Shown: positions 1 to 6,109 of the stretch, one piece after another
Layout of the letters: every line of letters begins with the position of its first letter
How positions within the stretch are numbered: the first letter of the stretch is position 1
From: Desulfobacula sp.
Lineage (GTDB): Bacteria; Desulfobacterota; Desulfobacteria; Desulfobacterales; Desulfobacteraceae
Direction of reading: 5' to 3'
DNA length: 6,982 nucleotides
Assembly (NCBI GenBank): GCA_018702715.1
Contig: JABIYQ010000306.1
Coordinates: 1 to 6,982, forward strand
The notes under the pieces: model-generated
Seen by the model: the letters and a program-made list of their open reading frames with translations, nothing else
Told to the model about the DNA's origin: nothing
Database searches by the model: none
Translations under genes and position numbers: made by a program

Positions 1-1368
1 CTGTTCCGGGTCCAATGCTTCAAGCAGTGCAGATGATGGATCACCTCTGAAATCAGCAGTCATCTTATCAATTTCATCCAGACAGAAAACAGGATTATTA
101 TACCCTGTTTTTTTCAAGGTTTGAATAATCTTGCCCGGCATTGCCCCTACATAGGTTCTTCTATGACCTCTGATTTCAGCTTCATCCCTGACACCGCCCA
201 GGGAAATTCTGGCAAAGGATCTTCCTGTAGCCCTGGCAACTGACTTGGCCAAGGATGTTTTCCCCACACCAGGGGGTCCCACAAGACAAAGAATCGGTCC
301 TTTGATTTTTTTAACAAGAATTTGTACAGCCAGATACTCAAGAATCCTTTCTTTAGGTTTCTCAAGTCCATAATGATCCTGATCTAATATTTGTTCAGCC
401 TTTATAAGATCATTTTTTGATCGGTTTTTTTTAAACCAGGGTAAAGAAATCAGCCAGTCAATATAGTTTCTGACCACAGTGGCTTCCGATGACATGGGAG
501 ACATCATCTTTAGCTTCTCAAGTTCTCTTTTTACGACTAAAGTCGCTTCTTTGGACATTCTTTTTTTCTTTATCCGGGTTTCAAGATCTTGAAACTCTGT
601 AGAATCTCCTTCTCCCATTTCTTTTTTGATGGCTCGCATCTGTTCATTCAAATAGTGTTTTTTCTGCAAGCCCTCCATTTGCTCTTTTACCCTGCCCTTT
701 ATTTTCTGGGACATGGTAAAGACTTCTGTTTCCTTTTGAATCAGCTCTAATAATAAAAAAAATCTGTTTTCTATGTTTCCGGTTTCAAGCAATTTTTGCT
801 TGTCAGCAACTTTAAATGGCATCTGGGCGGCAATGGTATCTGCATATCTGGATTCATGGGCAGAAATAGTATCAAGCGTTTTAAAAAAGGTCTGGGCCAC
901 AGCACCGGAAAGCTTGGCATAATATTCAAACGCCTCCGTGACAGTTCTGATGGCAGCTTCCCTTGCTTTTTCGGGCAAAGGTTCTTCAACCACCTCAATA
1001 TATTCAACATTGAGAAAACCATTTTCATCAGCTAATTTAACAATTTTACCTCTTTTACACCCTTCAACCAAAGCTTTAACACTTCCATCGGGAAGTCTAA
1101 GAAGCTGAGTGATTTTGGCCTCTGTACCCACCTGAAAAACATCGTTAATATTTGGTTTTAAAACTTCTGCATTTTTTTGGGTGGTTAAAAAAATTTGCTT
1201 GTCTGCTTCCATGGCTGCTGACAGGGCCTTAATAGATTTATCCCTTCCGACAAAAACAGGTGTAATAATAGACGGGAACAGCACCATATCCCTTAAGGGT
1301 ACCAGGGGCAGTTGTTTTTTTACACTTTCCGAACCATCAGGATGTATAAACTTAGGCAATTTAATCAT
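1..1368 (-). CDS. lon: ATP-dependent protease Lon (endopeptidase La), N-terminal 456 residues, cut by window edge
   Basis: Lon is a cytoplasmic AAA+ serine protease that degrades misfolded and some regulatory proteins. The reading frame is open from an ATG at 1368 to the window edge without a stop. A TAA at 1377-1375 lies just upstream in frame, so this ATG is the earliest possible start; a weak AAGAGAG site sits about 12 bases before it. Residues 20-220 match the Lon N-terminal substrate-binding domain (LPLVPLRDMVLFP). A charged helical segment follows, and then the AAA+ module: Walker A GPPGVGKT at 364-371 (Lys370), the GHRRTYVGAMPGK segment, and Walker B FCLDEIDK ending at 435 (Asp431, Glu432). 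The proteolytic domain with the Ser-Lys dyad lies outside the window, so activity cannot be judged. It is the last visible gene of the tig-clpP-clpX-lon cluster, 24 bases after clpX with no terminator between. Family assignment is very secure. Confidence 0.97.
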   Translation of the reverse strand, partial: MIKLPKFIHPDGSESVKKQLPLVPLRDMVLFPSIITPVFVGRDKSIKALSAAMEADKQIFLTTQKNAEVLKPNINDVFQVGTEAKITQLLRLPDGSVKALVEGCKRGKIVKLADENGFLNVEYIEVVEEPLPEKAREAAIRTVTEAFEYYAKLSGAVAQTFFKTLDTISAHESRYADTIAAQMPFKVADKQKLLETGNIENRFFLLLELIQKETEVFTMSQKIKGRVKEQMEGLQKKHYLNEQMRAIKKEMGEGDSTEFQDLETRIKKKRMSKEATLVVKRELEKLKMMSPMSSEATVVRNYIDWLISLPWFKKNRSKNDLIKAEQILDQDHYGLEKPKERILEYLAVQILVKKIKGPILCLVGPPGVGKTSLAKSVARATGRSFARISLGGVRDEAEIRGHRRTYVGAMPGKIIQTLKKTGYNNPVFCLDEIDKMTADFRGDPSSALLEALDPEQ

Positions 1369-1392
1369 TAAATTTTAAAACTCTCTTTATTT

Positions 1393-2652
1393 TCAAGCCT
1401 GCTTTTTAGGTTGCTCATAAAGCAGTATCGGGGCTTCATTTTTTAATACGACCTCTTCACCGACAACGCACTCTCTTACATTTTCTTTTGAAGGAATTTC
1501 ATACATGATATCCAGCATGGTTTCTTCCATAATAGCCCTAAGCCCCCTTGCACCTGATTTTCTTTGTACTGCTTCTTTGGCCATGGCCTCCAGTGCCTCA
1601 TCTGAAAACTGAAGTTTCACATCTTCAATCTTGAATAATTCCTGGTATTGTTTAACAAGGGCGTTCTTAGGTTCCGTCAAAATTTTAACCAATGATTTCT
1701 CATTGAGCTCACCAATAGATGTAATAATGGGCAAGCGGCCTAAAAACTCAGGTATAAGGCCGAATTTAATCAGGTCTTCAGGTTTGAGTTGCTCAAGCAG
1801 TTCCCCGATATTTTTATCTTTATTACCAACGATCTTTGCTCCAAATCCCATGGTTTTCTTTGTAATTCTTCTTTCAATAACCTTTTCCAAGCCATTAAAA
1901 GTTCCTCCACAAATATAAAGGATATTGGACGTATCAACTTTTACATAATCCTGCTGGGGATGTTTTCTCCCCCCTTTTGGCGGAATGCTTGCAACGGTTC
2001 CCTCTATAATTTTTAAAAGCGCCTGTTGAACGCCTTCCCCTGACACATCCCGGGTAATGGATGGATTGTCCCCACGCTGGGATATTTTATCAATCTCATC
2101 AATATAAATGATGCCCTTCTGAGCTTTATCAACATCATAGTCAGCATTCTGCACAAGGGAAAGTACTATATTTTCAACATCTTCACCGACATAACCGGCT
2201 TCGGTTAAAGCAGTTGCATCTGCAATGGCAAAAGGAACATCTAAAAATCTGGCAAGGGTCTGCGCAAGAAGCGTCTTTCCACACCCGGTCGGCCCGATGA
2301 TAAGGATATTACTCTTTTGAATTTCCACGTCATCATTTTTCTTTTCTATGGCTGAAGTCAGACGTTTGTAATGATTGTAAACCGCCACAGCAAGAACTTT
2401 TTTGGCTTTATCCTGCTCAATAACATAAGTATCAAGCAATTGTTTGATTTCCTTGGGTTTTAAAAATTCCTTTAATCCATCAGTATCAACTTGTTTTTCT
2501 TTTTCTTCATCCTCAATAATCTCACCGCACAATTTGATACATTCATTACATATATAAACGCTTGGGCCTGCAATCAGCTTTGTAACCTCTTTTTGATTTT
2601 TCCCACAAAAAGAACAAAAAAACTGATCATTGTCTTCCTTTTTCCCGGCCAT
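1393..2652 (-). CDS. clpX: ATP-dependent Clp protease ATP-binding subunit ClpX
   Basis: ClpX is a hexameric AAA+ unfoldase that recognises tagged substrates and feeds them into ClpP; it also remodels proteins alone. The 419-residue length is normal for the family. Visible elements in order: a zinc-binding domain with Cys13, Cys16, Cys35 and Cys38; Walker A GPTGCGKT at 120-127; the GYVGED pore loop at 153-158; Walker B IYIDEIDK around 182-189 (Asp185, Glu186); the RKH loop at 229-231; an arginine finger in EFLGRLP (Arg306); and sensor 2 GAR (Arg369). The ClpP-docking loop reads MGF (268-270), where the usual motif is IGF. The start is ATG. Its ribosome site AAAGGAG (2665-2671) abuts and partly shares the clpP stop codon region, 13 bases from the start. 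The clpP stop and clpX start are only 9 bases apart, which fits translational coupling. All catalytic residues are intact. Confidence 0.99.
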   Translation of the reverse strand: MAGKKEDNDQFFCSFCGKNQKEVTKLIAGPSVYICNECIKLCGEIIEDEEKEKQVDTDGLKEFLKPKEIKQLLDTYVIEQDKAKKVLAVAVYNHYKRLTSAIEKKNDDVEIQKSNILIIGPTGCGKTLLAQTLARFLDVPFAIADATALTEAGYVGEDVENIVLSLVQNADYDVDKAQKGIIYIDEIDKISQRGDNPSITRDVSGEGVQQALLKIIEGTVASIPPKGGRKHPQQDYVKVDTSNILYICGGTFNGLEKVIERRITKKTMGFGAKIVGNKDKNIGELLEQLKPEDLIKFGLIPEFLGRLPIITSIGELNEKSLVKILTEPKNALVKQYQELFKIEDVKLQFSDEALEAMAKEAVQRKSGARGLRAIMEETMLDIMYEIPSKENVRECVVGEEVVLKNEAPILLYEQPKKQA

Positions 2653-2661
2653 AATTTTTTG

Positions 2662-3282
2662 CTACTCCTTTGAAGAATCTTCTGAGTCTTCTTCCAATTC
2701 ACTTCTGTCAGCCACAACCCTGTCGATAATACCATATTCCCTGGATTGTTCAGCCGACATAAAAAAATCTCTTTCTGTATCTTCAGCTAATTTCTCAATT
2801 TTCTGGCCTGTGTGAGTGGATAAAATCTCATTTAATGTTTCTTTCATCCTTAAAATCTCATTGGCCTGGATTTGAATATCGGTGGCTTGTCCCTGGGCAC
2901 CACCAAGGGGCTGATGAATCATTATCCTGGCATTTGGCAGAGCAAATCTTTTTCCTTTTGCACCGGCAGTCAAAAGAAGCGCTCCCATACTGGCAGCCTG
3001 GCCGATACATACGGTTGACACATCCGGCTTTATGTATTGCATGGTATCATAGATGGCCATTCCCGCCGTTACCACTCCACCTGGTGAATTGATATAAAAA
3101 CTGATATCTTTTTCAGGGTCTTCTGACTCCAGAAACAACAATTGGGCAACAATAACATTGGCAACCTCATTATCAATGGCAGAGCCAATAAAAATAATTC
3201 TATCTTTTAAAAGGCGTGAATAAATATCATAAGCACGCTCTCCTCTGTTGCTTTGTTCAACAACCATTGGAATTAGAGGCAC
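2662..3282 (-). CDS. clpP: ATP-dependent Clp protease proteolytic subunit ClpP
   Basis: ClpP forms the double-ring serine protease chamber that works with ClpX. The 206-residue protein has the complete triad: Ser98 in GQAASMGA, His123 in RIMIHQPLGG and Asp172 in TERDFFMS. The start is a GTG at 3282, supported by a strong AAGGAGTT site (3288-3295) seven bases upstream; the first ATG in frame is only at codon 6. The protein begins MPLIPMVVEQ, aligning with the mature E. coli N-terminus (ALVPMVIEQ from memory). It therefore appears to lack the roughly 14-residue propeptide of E. coli, and little or no processing would be needed. The end carries a short acidic extension (about 192-206, ELEEDSEDSSKE) beyond the ClpP fold. 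It lies between tig (59-base gap) and clpX (9-base gap), in the usual operon order. Confidence 0.99.
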   Translation of the reverse strand: MPLIPMVVEQSNRGERAYDIYSRLLKDRIIFIGSAIDNEVANVIVAQLLFLESEDPEKDISFYINSPGGVVTAGMAIYDTMQYIKPDVSTVCIGQAASMGALLLTAGAKGKRFALPNARIMIHQPLGGAQGQATDIQIQANEILRMKETLNEILSTHTGQKIEKLAEDTERDFFMSAEQSREYGIIDRVVADRSELEEDSEDSSKE

Positions 3283-3341
3283 GATTCAACTCCTTATAAT
3301 TATTTTATTTAAATTTTTATTAGTTTTGATTAAACATTAAA

Positions 3342-4766
3342 TTATTTTTCTTTGTCTTCTTCTACTGTATTTTCTTCTACAGCATCATTTTCTACTACAG
3401 CATCTTCTTGTTTTTCTTCATCTTCTTGGGAAGTATTTGCATCATCTTCAGGAGAATCCTGATCAACTGAATCAGGATCAACTTTGGTAATGCTGCCTTT
3501 CTCTATTATAATATCAACCGCTTTTTTTTCAAGCTGTGTCTGTTTATAATATTCAAGTTGTTTGGGATCCATGTTGAAATAATTTTTAATTGCATCAACA
3601 GGAGCATTCATTCCCATTGCCATTTCCTCAAAACTTTTTTCCAGTTCTTCATCATTGAGCTCAAGTTTTGTCTGGGAAATAATTTTATCCAGAATCAAAT
3701 GTCTCCTGGCCTGTTTTTCCGCCACATCACGATACTGGGTTTTCAGCATATCCTTACTGAGCCCTGCTTCTTCAAGGGTGGTATTATTTGCAGCATATGC
3801 CTGCTCTGCTTCCATTGTGATACCGGAAAGTTCTCCTTCAATCATTACTTCCGGTACTTCAAACTCGTATTTTTCCAACAGATTTTGGAAAATCTGTTCG
3901 GAAAGTTCATGCTTTATCCTTTGAGCATATCCTTTTTCCAAATTTTCACGAATGGATACTCTGACATCATCCAGGGTTTCAAATTTACCCAGACCTTTTG
4001 CTAGTTCATCATTAATTTCAGGCAGAATTTCTTCCTGAATTTCTTTTAGTTTTACCTTATAGACAATAGTTTTGTCTTTCAGATTTTCATCAGAATAATC
4101 TTCCAAATATGAAACTTCTACTTCAAGATCCTGTACTGGGATTGCACCTGTCAATTTTTCTGAAAATTCTTTGGGCAAAGCTTCTTTCCCGATTCCCAAG
4201 ACATAATTTTCAATTTTGGGTGTTTTATCATATGGTTCTTCATTTAAAAAACCTTCATAATCTATAAGAACAAAATCACCATCTTTTACAGGACGTTCTT
4301 CTTGTACTTTCTCTTTTTTGGCCATTGTTTTCTGAATCATGGAAATCTGGCTTTCTATCTCACCATCTGATATTTCATAATTGGTTTGTTTAAGAGCAAT
4401 TTCCTCAAATTCAATATCCCCAATTTCCGGTTTTATTTCCACAGTAATCTCAAAGACATAGGCATTTTCCGGATCCAGTGGTGGTGGATCCATTTGTGGA
4501 CCGCCAACAATATTCAAATCATGTTCTTTAATGGCTTCAATAAATGCTTCCTGTATTAAACGGGGTGCAACATCGGCGTGAACATCTTTTGAAAATCTGT
4601 TTTCCAATACCTTGCGAGGAATTTTACCTTTTCTAAATCCCTTCACATCAGCCTTTTTTTTCAAGTCATTGTATGCCTTATTCAACTCTTTAGTAACATC
4701 TTCTTTAGGGATTTCAAAAGACAACATTTTTTTCACAGTGCTCTTATTCTCGATTTTTACCTGCAT
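3342..4766 (-). CDS. tig: Trigger factor, ribosome-associated chaperone, with acidic C-terminal extension
   Basis: Trigger factor binds the ribosome exit tunnel and shields nascent chains. Residues 1-120 form the ribosome-binding domain with the signature GFRKGKIPR at 43-51. Residues about 155-245 form the FKBP-type prolyl isomerase domain (VKDGDFVLIDYEG onward). Residues about 250-425 form the helical C-terminal chaperone arms. The isomerase domain reads LPKEFS where family members usually have an IPGFE-like segment, so peptidyl-prolyl isomerase activity may be weak or absent; this is inference. At 474 residues it is about 40 longer than E. coli trigger factor (432). The excess is a tail (430-474) with 21 Asp/Glu in 45 residues, ending in an imperfect six-residue repeat (DAVVEN, DAVEEN, TVEED). 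The start is ATG, with AGGACGG a few bases upstream. It is first in the tig-clpP-clpX-lon cluster. Confidence 0.97.
   Translation of the reverse strand: MQVKIENKSTVKKMLSFEIPKEDVTKELNKAYNDLKKKADVKGFRKGKIPRKVLENRFSKDVHADVAPRLIQEAFIEAIKEHDLNIVGGPQMDPPPLDPENAYVFEITVEIKPEIGDIEFEEIALKQTNYEISDGEIESQISMIQKTMAKKEKVQEERPVKDGDFVLIDYEGFLNEEPYDKTPKIENYVLGIGKEALPKEFSEKLTGAIPVQDLEVEVSYLEDYSDENLKDKTIVYKVKLKEIQEEILPEINDELAKGLGKFETLDDVRVSIRENLEKGYAQRIKHELSEQIFQNLLEKYEFEVPEVMIEGELSGITMEAEQAYAANNTTLEEAGLSKDMLKTQYRDVAEKQARRHLILDKIISQTKLELNDEELEKSFEEMAMGMNAPVDAIKNYFNMDPKQLEYYKQTQLEKKAVDIIIEKGSITKVDPDSVDQDSPEDDANTSQEDEEKQEDAVVENDAVEENTVEEDKEK
3354..3404 (-). repeat. Imperfect 18-base tandem repeat in the tig tail
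   Basis: Two full 18-base units (3387-3404 and 3369-3386) differ at two bases in one codon (GTA versus GAA) and encode DAVVEN and DAVEEN. A third, shortened unit (3354-3368) encodes TVEED. The repeat lies wholly inside the coding frame and keeps it open, so copy-number changes in units of 18 would only lengthen or shorten the acidic tail of trigger factor. Confidence 0.7.
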
Positions 4767-4795
4767 TTTTCCGTCCTGTATTCATTTTATTAAAA

Positions 4796-4825
4796 TTGAA
4801 TTATATAATAAACCTTACTTCTAAT
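4796..4825 (+). promoter_or_regulatory. Candidate promoter for the amidase gene, overlapping the tig promoter
   Basis: TTGAAT (4796-4801) and TCTAAT (4820-4825) are 18 bases apart and match the sigma70 consensus at 4 and 5 of 6 positions. Transcription would start near 4832, leaving an untranslated leader of about 80 bases containing both dyads. The candidate overlaps the oppositely oriented tig promoter almost completely, so the two could not easily be occupied together if both are real. AT-rich sequence makes this a weak call. Confidence 0.25.
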
Positions 4826-4828
4826 CAT
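4800..4828 (-). promoter_or_regulatory. Candidate sigma70-type promoter for tig-clpP-clpX-lon
   Basis: On the minus strand a perfect TATAAT (4805-4800) is preceded, after 17 bases, by ATGATT (4828-4823), a poor 3-of-6 match to TTGACA. Transcription would start near 4793, giving a leader of about 27 bases before the tig ATG at 4766. The region is very AT-rich, so the -10 match could be chance. No heat-shock sigma32 promoter or CIRCE element was recognised here. Confidence 0.4.
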
Positions 4829-4835
4829 TAAAAAA

Positions 4836-4862
4836 ATGTAATATATAAAAATAATATTACAT
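4836..4862. repeat. Perfect 9-base inverted repeat with 9-base spacer (operator-like dyad)
   Basis: The arms ATGTAATAT (4836-4844) and ATATTACAT (4854-4862) are exact reverse complements separated by nine A/T bases, centred at 4849. The symmetry and near two-turn size are typical of a site for a dimeric regulator. It lies between the divergent tig and amidase genes. It is too AT-rich and lacks the following T-run expected of a strong terminator. The binding protein is unknown. Confidence 0.5.
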
Positions 4863-4876
4863 CAAAAGTACTTTTG
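4863..4876. repeat. Perfect 14-base palindrome CAAAAGTACTTTTG
   Basis: This spacer-free palindrome begins at the base immediately after the 27-base dyad at 4836-4862. With the neighbouring dyad it makes a 41-base block of symmetric sequence between two divergent genes, which suggests a regulatory region. I do not recognise the motif as a known operator. Confidence 0.45.
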
Positions 4877-4911
4877 CATAAAGTTTTCTAAAATAACGCT
4901 TATATATAAAG

Positions 4912-5604
4912 GTGTCAAGAAAATTGGCCAAAGAAACCGTTTTACTCTTTATTATCACCATATTAATGATCATGCCCGGCACAGGATTTGCCGGCACAAC
5001 GATTCAAACCAACCAACGCATTATTGTGATTGATCCGGGCCACGGGGGTCCTTATAGCGGACTTGCCCCTTCCAGTGGCATGGAAGAAAAAACTATTGTC
5101 TTGAAATTATCCGGGAAAATAGCCCGGAAACTTGAATCCCGTTACAATGTTATTTTAACAAGAACAAAAGATACAAATATCTCTCAACCTGAAAGAATGT
5201 TTATTGCCAATAAAAACCTGGCTGATTTTTTTCTCAGCATCCATTTGCACAATTCTAAAGAACCATCTGGTTTTTTCTACTATTATGATCCACCTGAACT
5301 TGGCAAGGGGGAAATACCTGCTGCCCAAAACACATGGAAATCACAGCCTCTTTTACATCAAACGGAAAGCAGGCAGGCCGTCAATTCTTTTTTGAATATT
5401 TTTTTGGCCCATAAAAAAACCTATCGTGTTTTTTCAAATGGTGCTCCCATCATCCTTCTTGAAGGGGCAACCATGCCGGCAATATTGATTGAGCCCTTAT
5501 CCATTTCTTTGCTGCCACAAAACCCTGATGAGTTGAGTAACATTCTTGATGAATATGCAGTAATCATTGTAAAAAGTATTGATCATTATTTTGAAAAAAA
5601 ATGA
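4912..5604 (+). CDS. Exported N-acetylmuramoyl-L-alanine amidase (Amidase_3 family), compact
   Basis: This enzyme family cleaves the amide bond between N-acetylmuramic acid and the stem peptide of peptidoglycan in the periplasm. The 230-residue protein starts with a signal peptide: basic MSRKLAKE, a hydrophobic core to about residue 22, and likely cleavage after GFA (27). The catalytic domain follows at once: IVIDPGHGG (His44), GMEEK (Glu58 or Glu59), FFLSIH (His111) and AILIEP (Glu194). These match the expected zinc ligands and catalytic Glu of Amidase_3. The usual ending (E-x-GF-x-SN) is replaced by EPLSISLLPQN. There is no AMIN, SPOR, LysM or large autoinhibitory insert. The GTG at 4912 lacks a well-spaced ribosome site. 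A TTG at 4924, nine bases after AAGGTG, would also keep the signal peptide and may be the true start. It stands alone, divergent from tig, so no partner is indicated. Substrate specificity cannot be read from the sequence. Confidence 0.88.
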   Translation: MSRKLAKETVLLFIITILMIMPGTGFAGTTIQTNQRIIVIDPGHGGPYSGLAPSSGMEEKTIVLKLSGKIARKLESRYNVILTRTKDTNISQPERMFIANKNLADFFLSIHLHNSKEPSGFFYYYDPPELGKGEIPAAQNTWKSQPLLHQTESRQAVNSFLNIFLAHKKTYRVFSNGAPIILLEGATMPAILIEPLSISLLPQNPDELSNILDEYAVIIVKSIDHYFEKK

Positions 5605-5678
5605 AGGCCTGCTCAATTAAATTTCTTGCATTTATTATTACAAAATGATAGTTGACATGATTGTGTTAATTACTGAAT

Positions 5679-5755
<77 letters not shown>

Positions 5756-5784
5756 GGTAATTGTTGGTTCAAAGCAAATTAGAC

Positions 5785-5813
5785 TTGAAAAAAAATTAAA
5801 AACCCTCTATAAC
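5785..5813 (+). promoter_or_regulatory. Sigma70-type promoter for the SRP RNA gene
   Basis: TTGAAA (5785-5790) and TATAAC (5808-5813) are exactly 17 bases apart, each matching the consensus at 5 of 6 positions. The predicted start, about seven bases after the -10 box, falls at 5819-5821. That is where the outer stem of the SRP RNA begins, which supports both calls. Confidence 0.65.
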
Positions 5814-5820
5814 TTCATCT

Positions 5821-5982
5821 TCCGGCTGTGCAGGCCGGGTGCGAATTATTCTGATCGGTCGCCTCGTAACAGAAGGCCATGAACCTCGTCAGGTCCGGAA
5901 GGAAGCAGCGATAAGTGATCTCTTCTGTGTCGTGGATCGATCCCGATCATGCAATTTTACGTTAACCCTTCTGCCAGCCGGA
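5821..5982 (+). ncRNA. ffs: Signal recognition particle RNA (4.5S-like), extended hairpin
   Basis: SRP RNA binds Ffh and targets ribosomes making membrane or exported proteins. The conserved domain IV tip is present: GTCAGGTCC, the GGAA tetraloop (5897-5900) and GGAAGCAGC, spanning 5888-5909. Successive stems enclose it: ACAGAAG/CTTCTGT (5869-5875, 5922-5928), TGATCGG/CCGATCA (5852-5858, 5943-5949), GCAG/CTGC (5830-5833, 5971-5974) and TCCGGCTG/CAGCCGGA (5821-5828, 5975-5982). The whole is one rod of about 162 bases, longer than the 114-base E. coli 4.5S RNA. The inner part (about 5852-5949, 98 bases) alone would be of typical small-SRP size. The UGUNR motif of an Alu domain was not seen, so this looks like a lengthened small-type RNA. 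The mature ends may be set by processing and are uncertain; identity is very secure. Confidence 0.93.
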
Positions 5983-5993
5983 TCTTTTCTTTT
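5975..5993 (+). terminator. T-rich end of the SRP RNA transcript
   Basis: The 3' arm CAGCCGGA of the outermost SRP RNA stem is followed directly by the T-rich tract TCTTTTCTTTT. This resembles an intrinsic terminator, except that the 5' arm of the stem lies about 150 bases upstream at 5821-5828. The T-run is interrupted by C, so efficiency is uncertain. Confidence 0.4.
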
Positions 5994-6013
5994 ATAAGCC
6001 TTAATTTTATATC

Positions 6014-6041
6014 TTGACATGCTTTTAAACAGACTTATTTT
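6014..6041 (+). promoter_or_regulatory. Candidate sigma70-type promoter for grpE-dnaK
   Basis: A perfect TTGACA (6014-6019) is followed after 16 bases by TATTTT (6036-6041), a 4-of-6 match to TATAAT. Transcription would start near 6048. No CIRCE inverted repeat (TTAGCACTC-N9-GAGTGCTAA) and no clear sigma32 -10 box (CCCAT type) was seen between 5983 and 6110, so the sequence gives no sign of standard heat-shock control at this site. Confidence 0.5.
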
Positions 6042-6109
6042 TCAGCCATCATTTAATTTGAATTTTGTCTAAATTACTCTTAATTCAAGGAATATTGGGA
6101 GCAGTAAAA

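Noticed and set aside
1369..1392. Terminator or separate promoter between clpX and lon
   Set aside because: The gap is only 24 bases, with no stem-loop and no room for a promoter.
1631..2016. Plus-strand open frames opposite clpX
   Set aside because: They are antisense to strongly conserved clpX codons, lack ribosome sites and resemble no protein family I know.
3558..4004. A 148-codon plus-strand open frame opposite tig
   Set aside because: It is a Phe/Ile/Cys-rich shadow of a Lys/Glu-rich gene, with no ribosome site or family signature.
4874..4906. TTGCAT with TATATA as an amidase promoter
   Set aside because: The spacing of 21 bases is too long, and the start would fall at the start codon itself, giving a leaderless message. 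Low-complexity AT sequence explains the matches.
4900..4909. TTATATATAA palindrome before the amidase start
   Set aside because: A simple alternating AT run is self-complementary by nature and carries little information.
5605..5678. Terminator after the amidase gene
   Set aside because: No convincing stem followed by a T-run could be found in these 74 bases.
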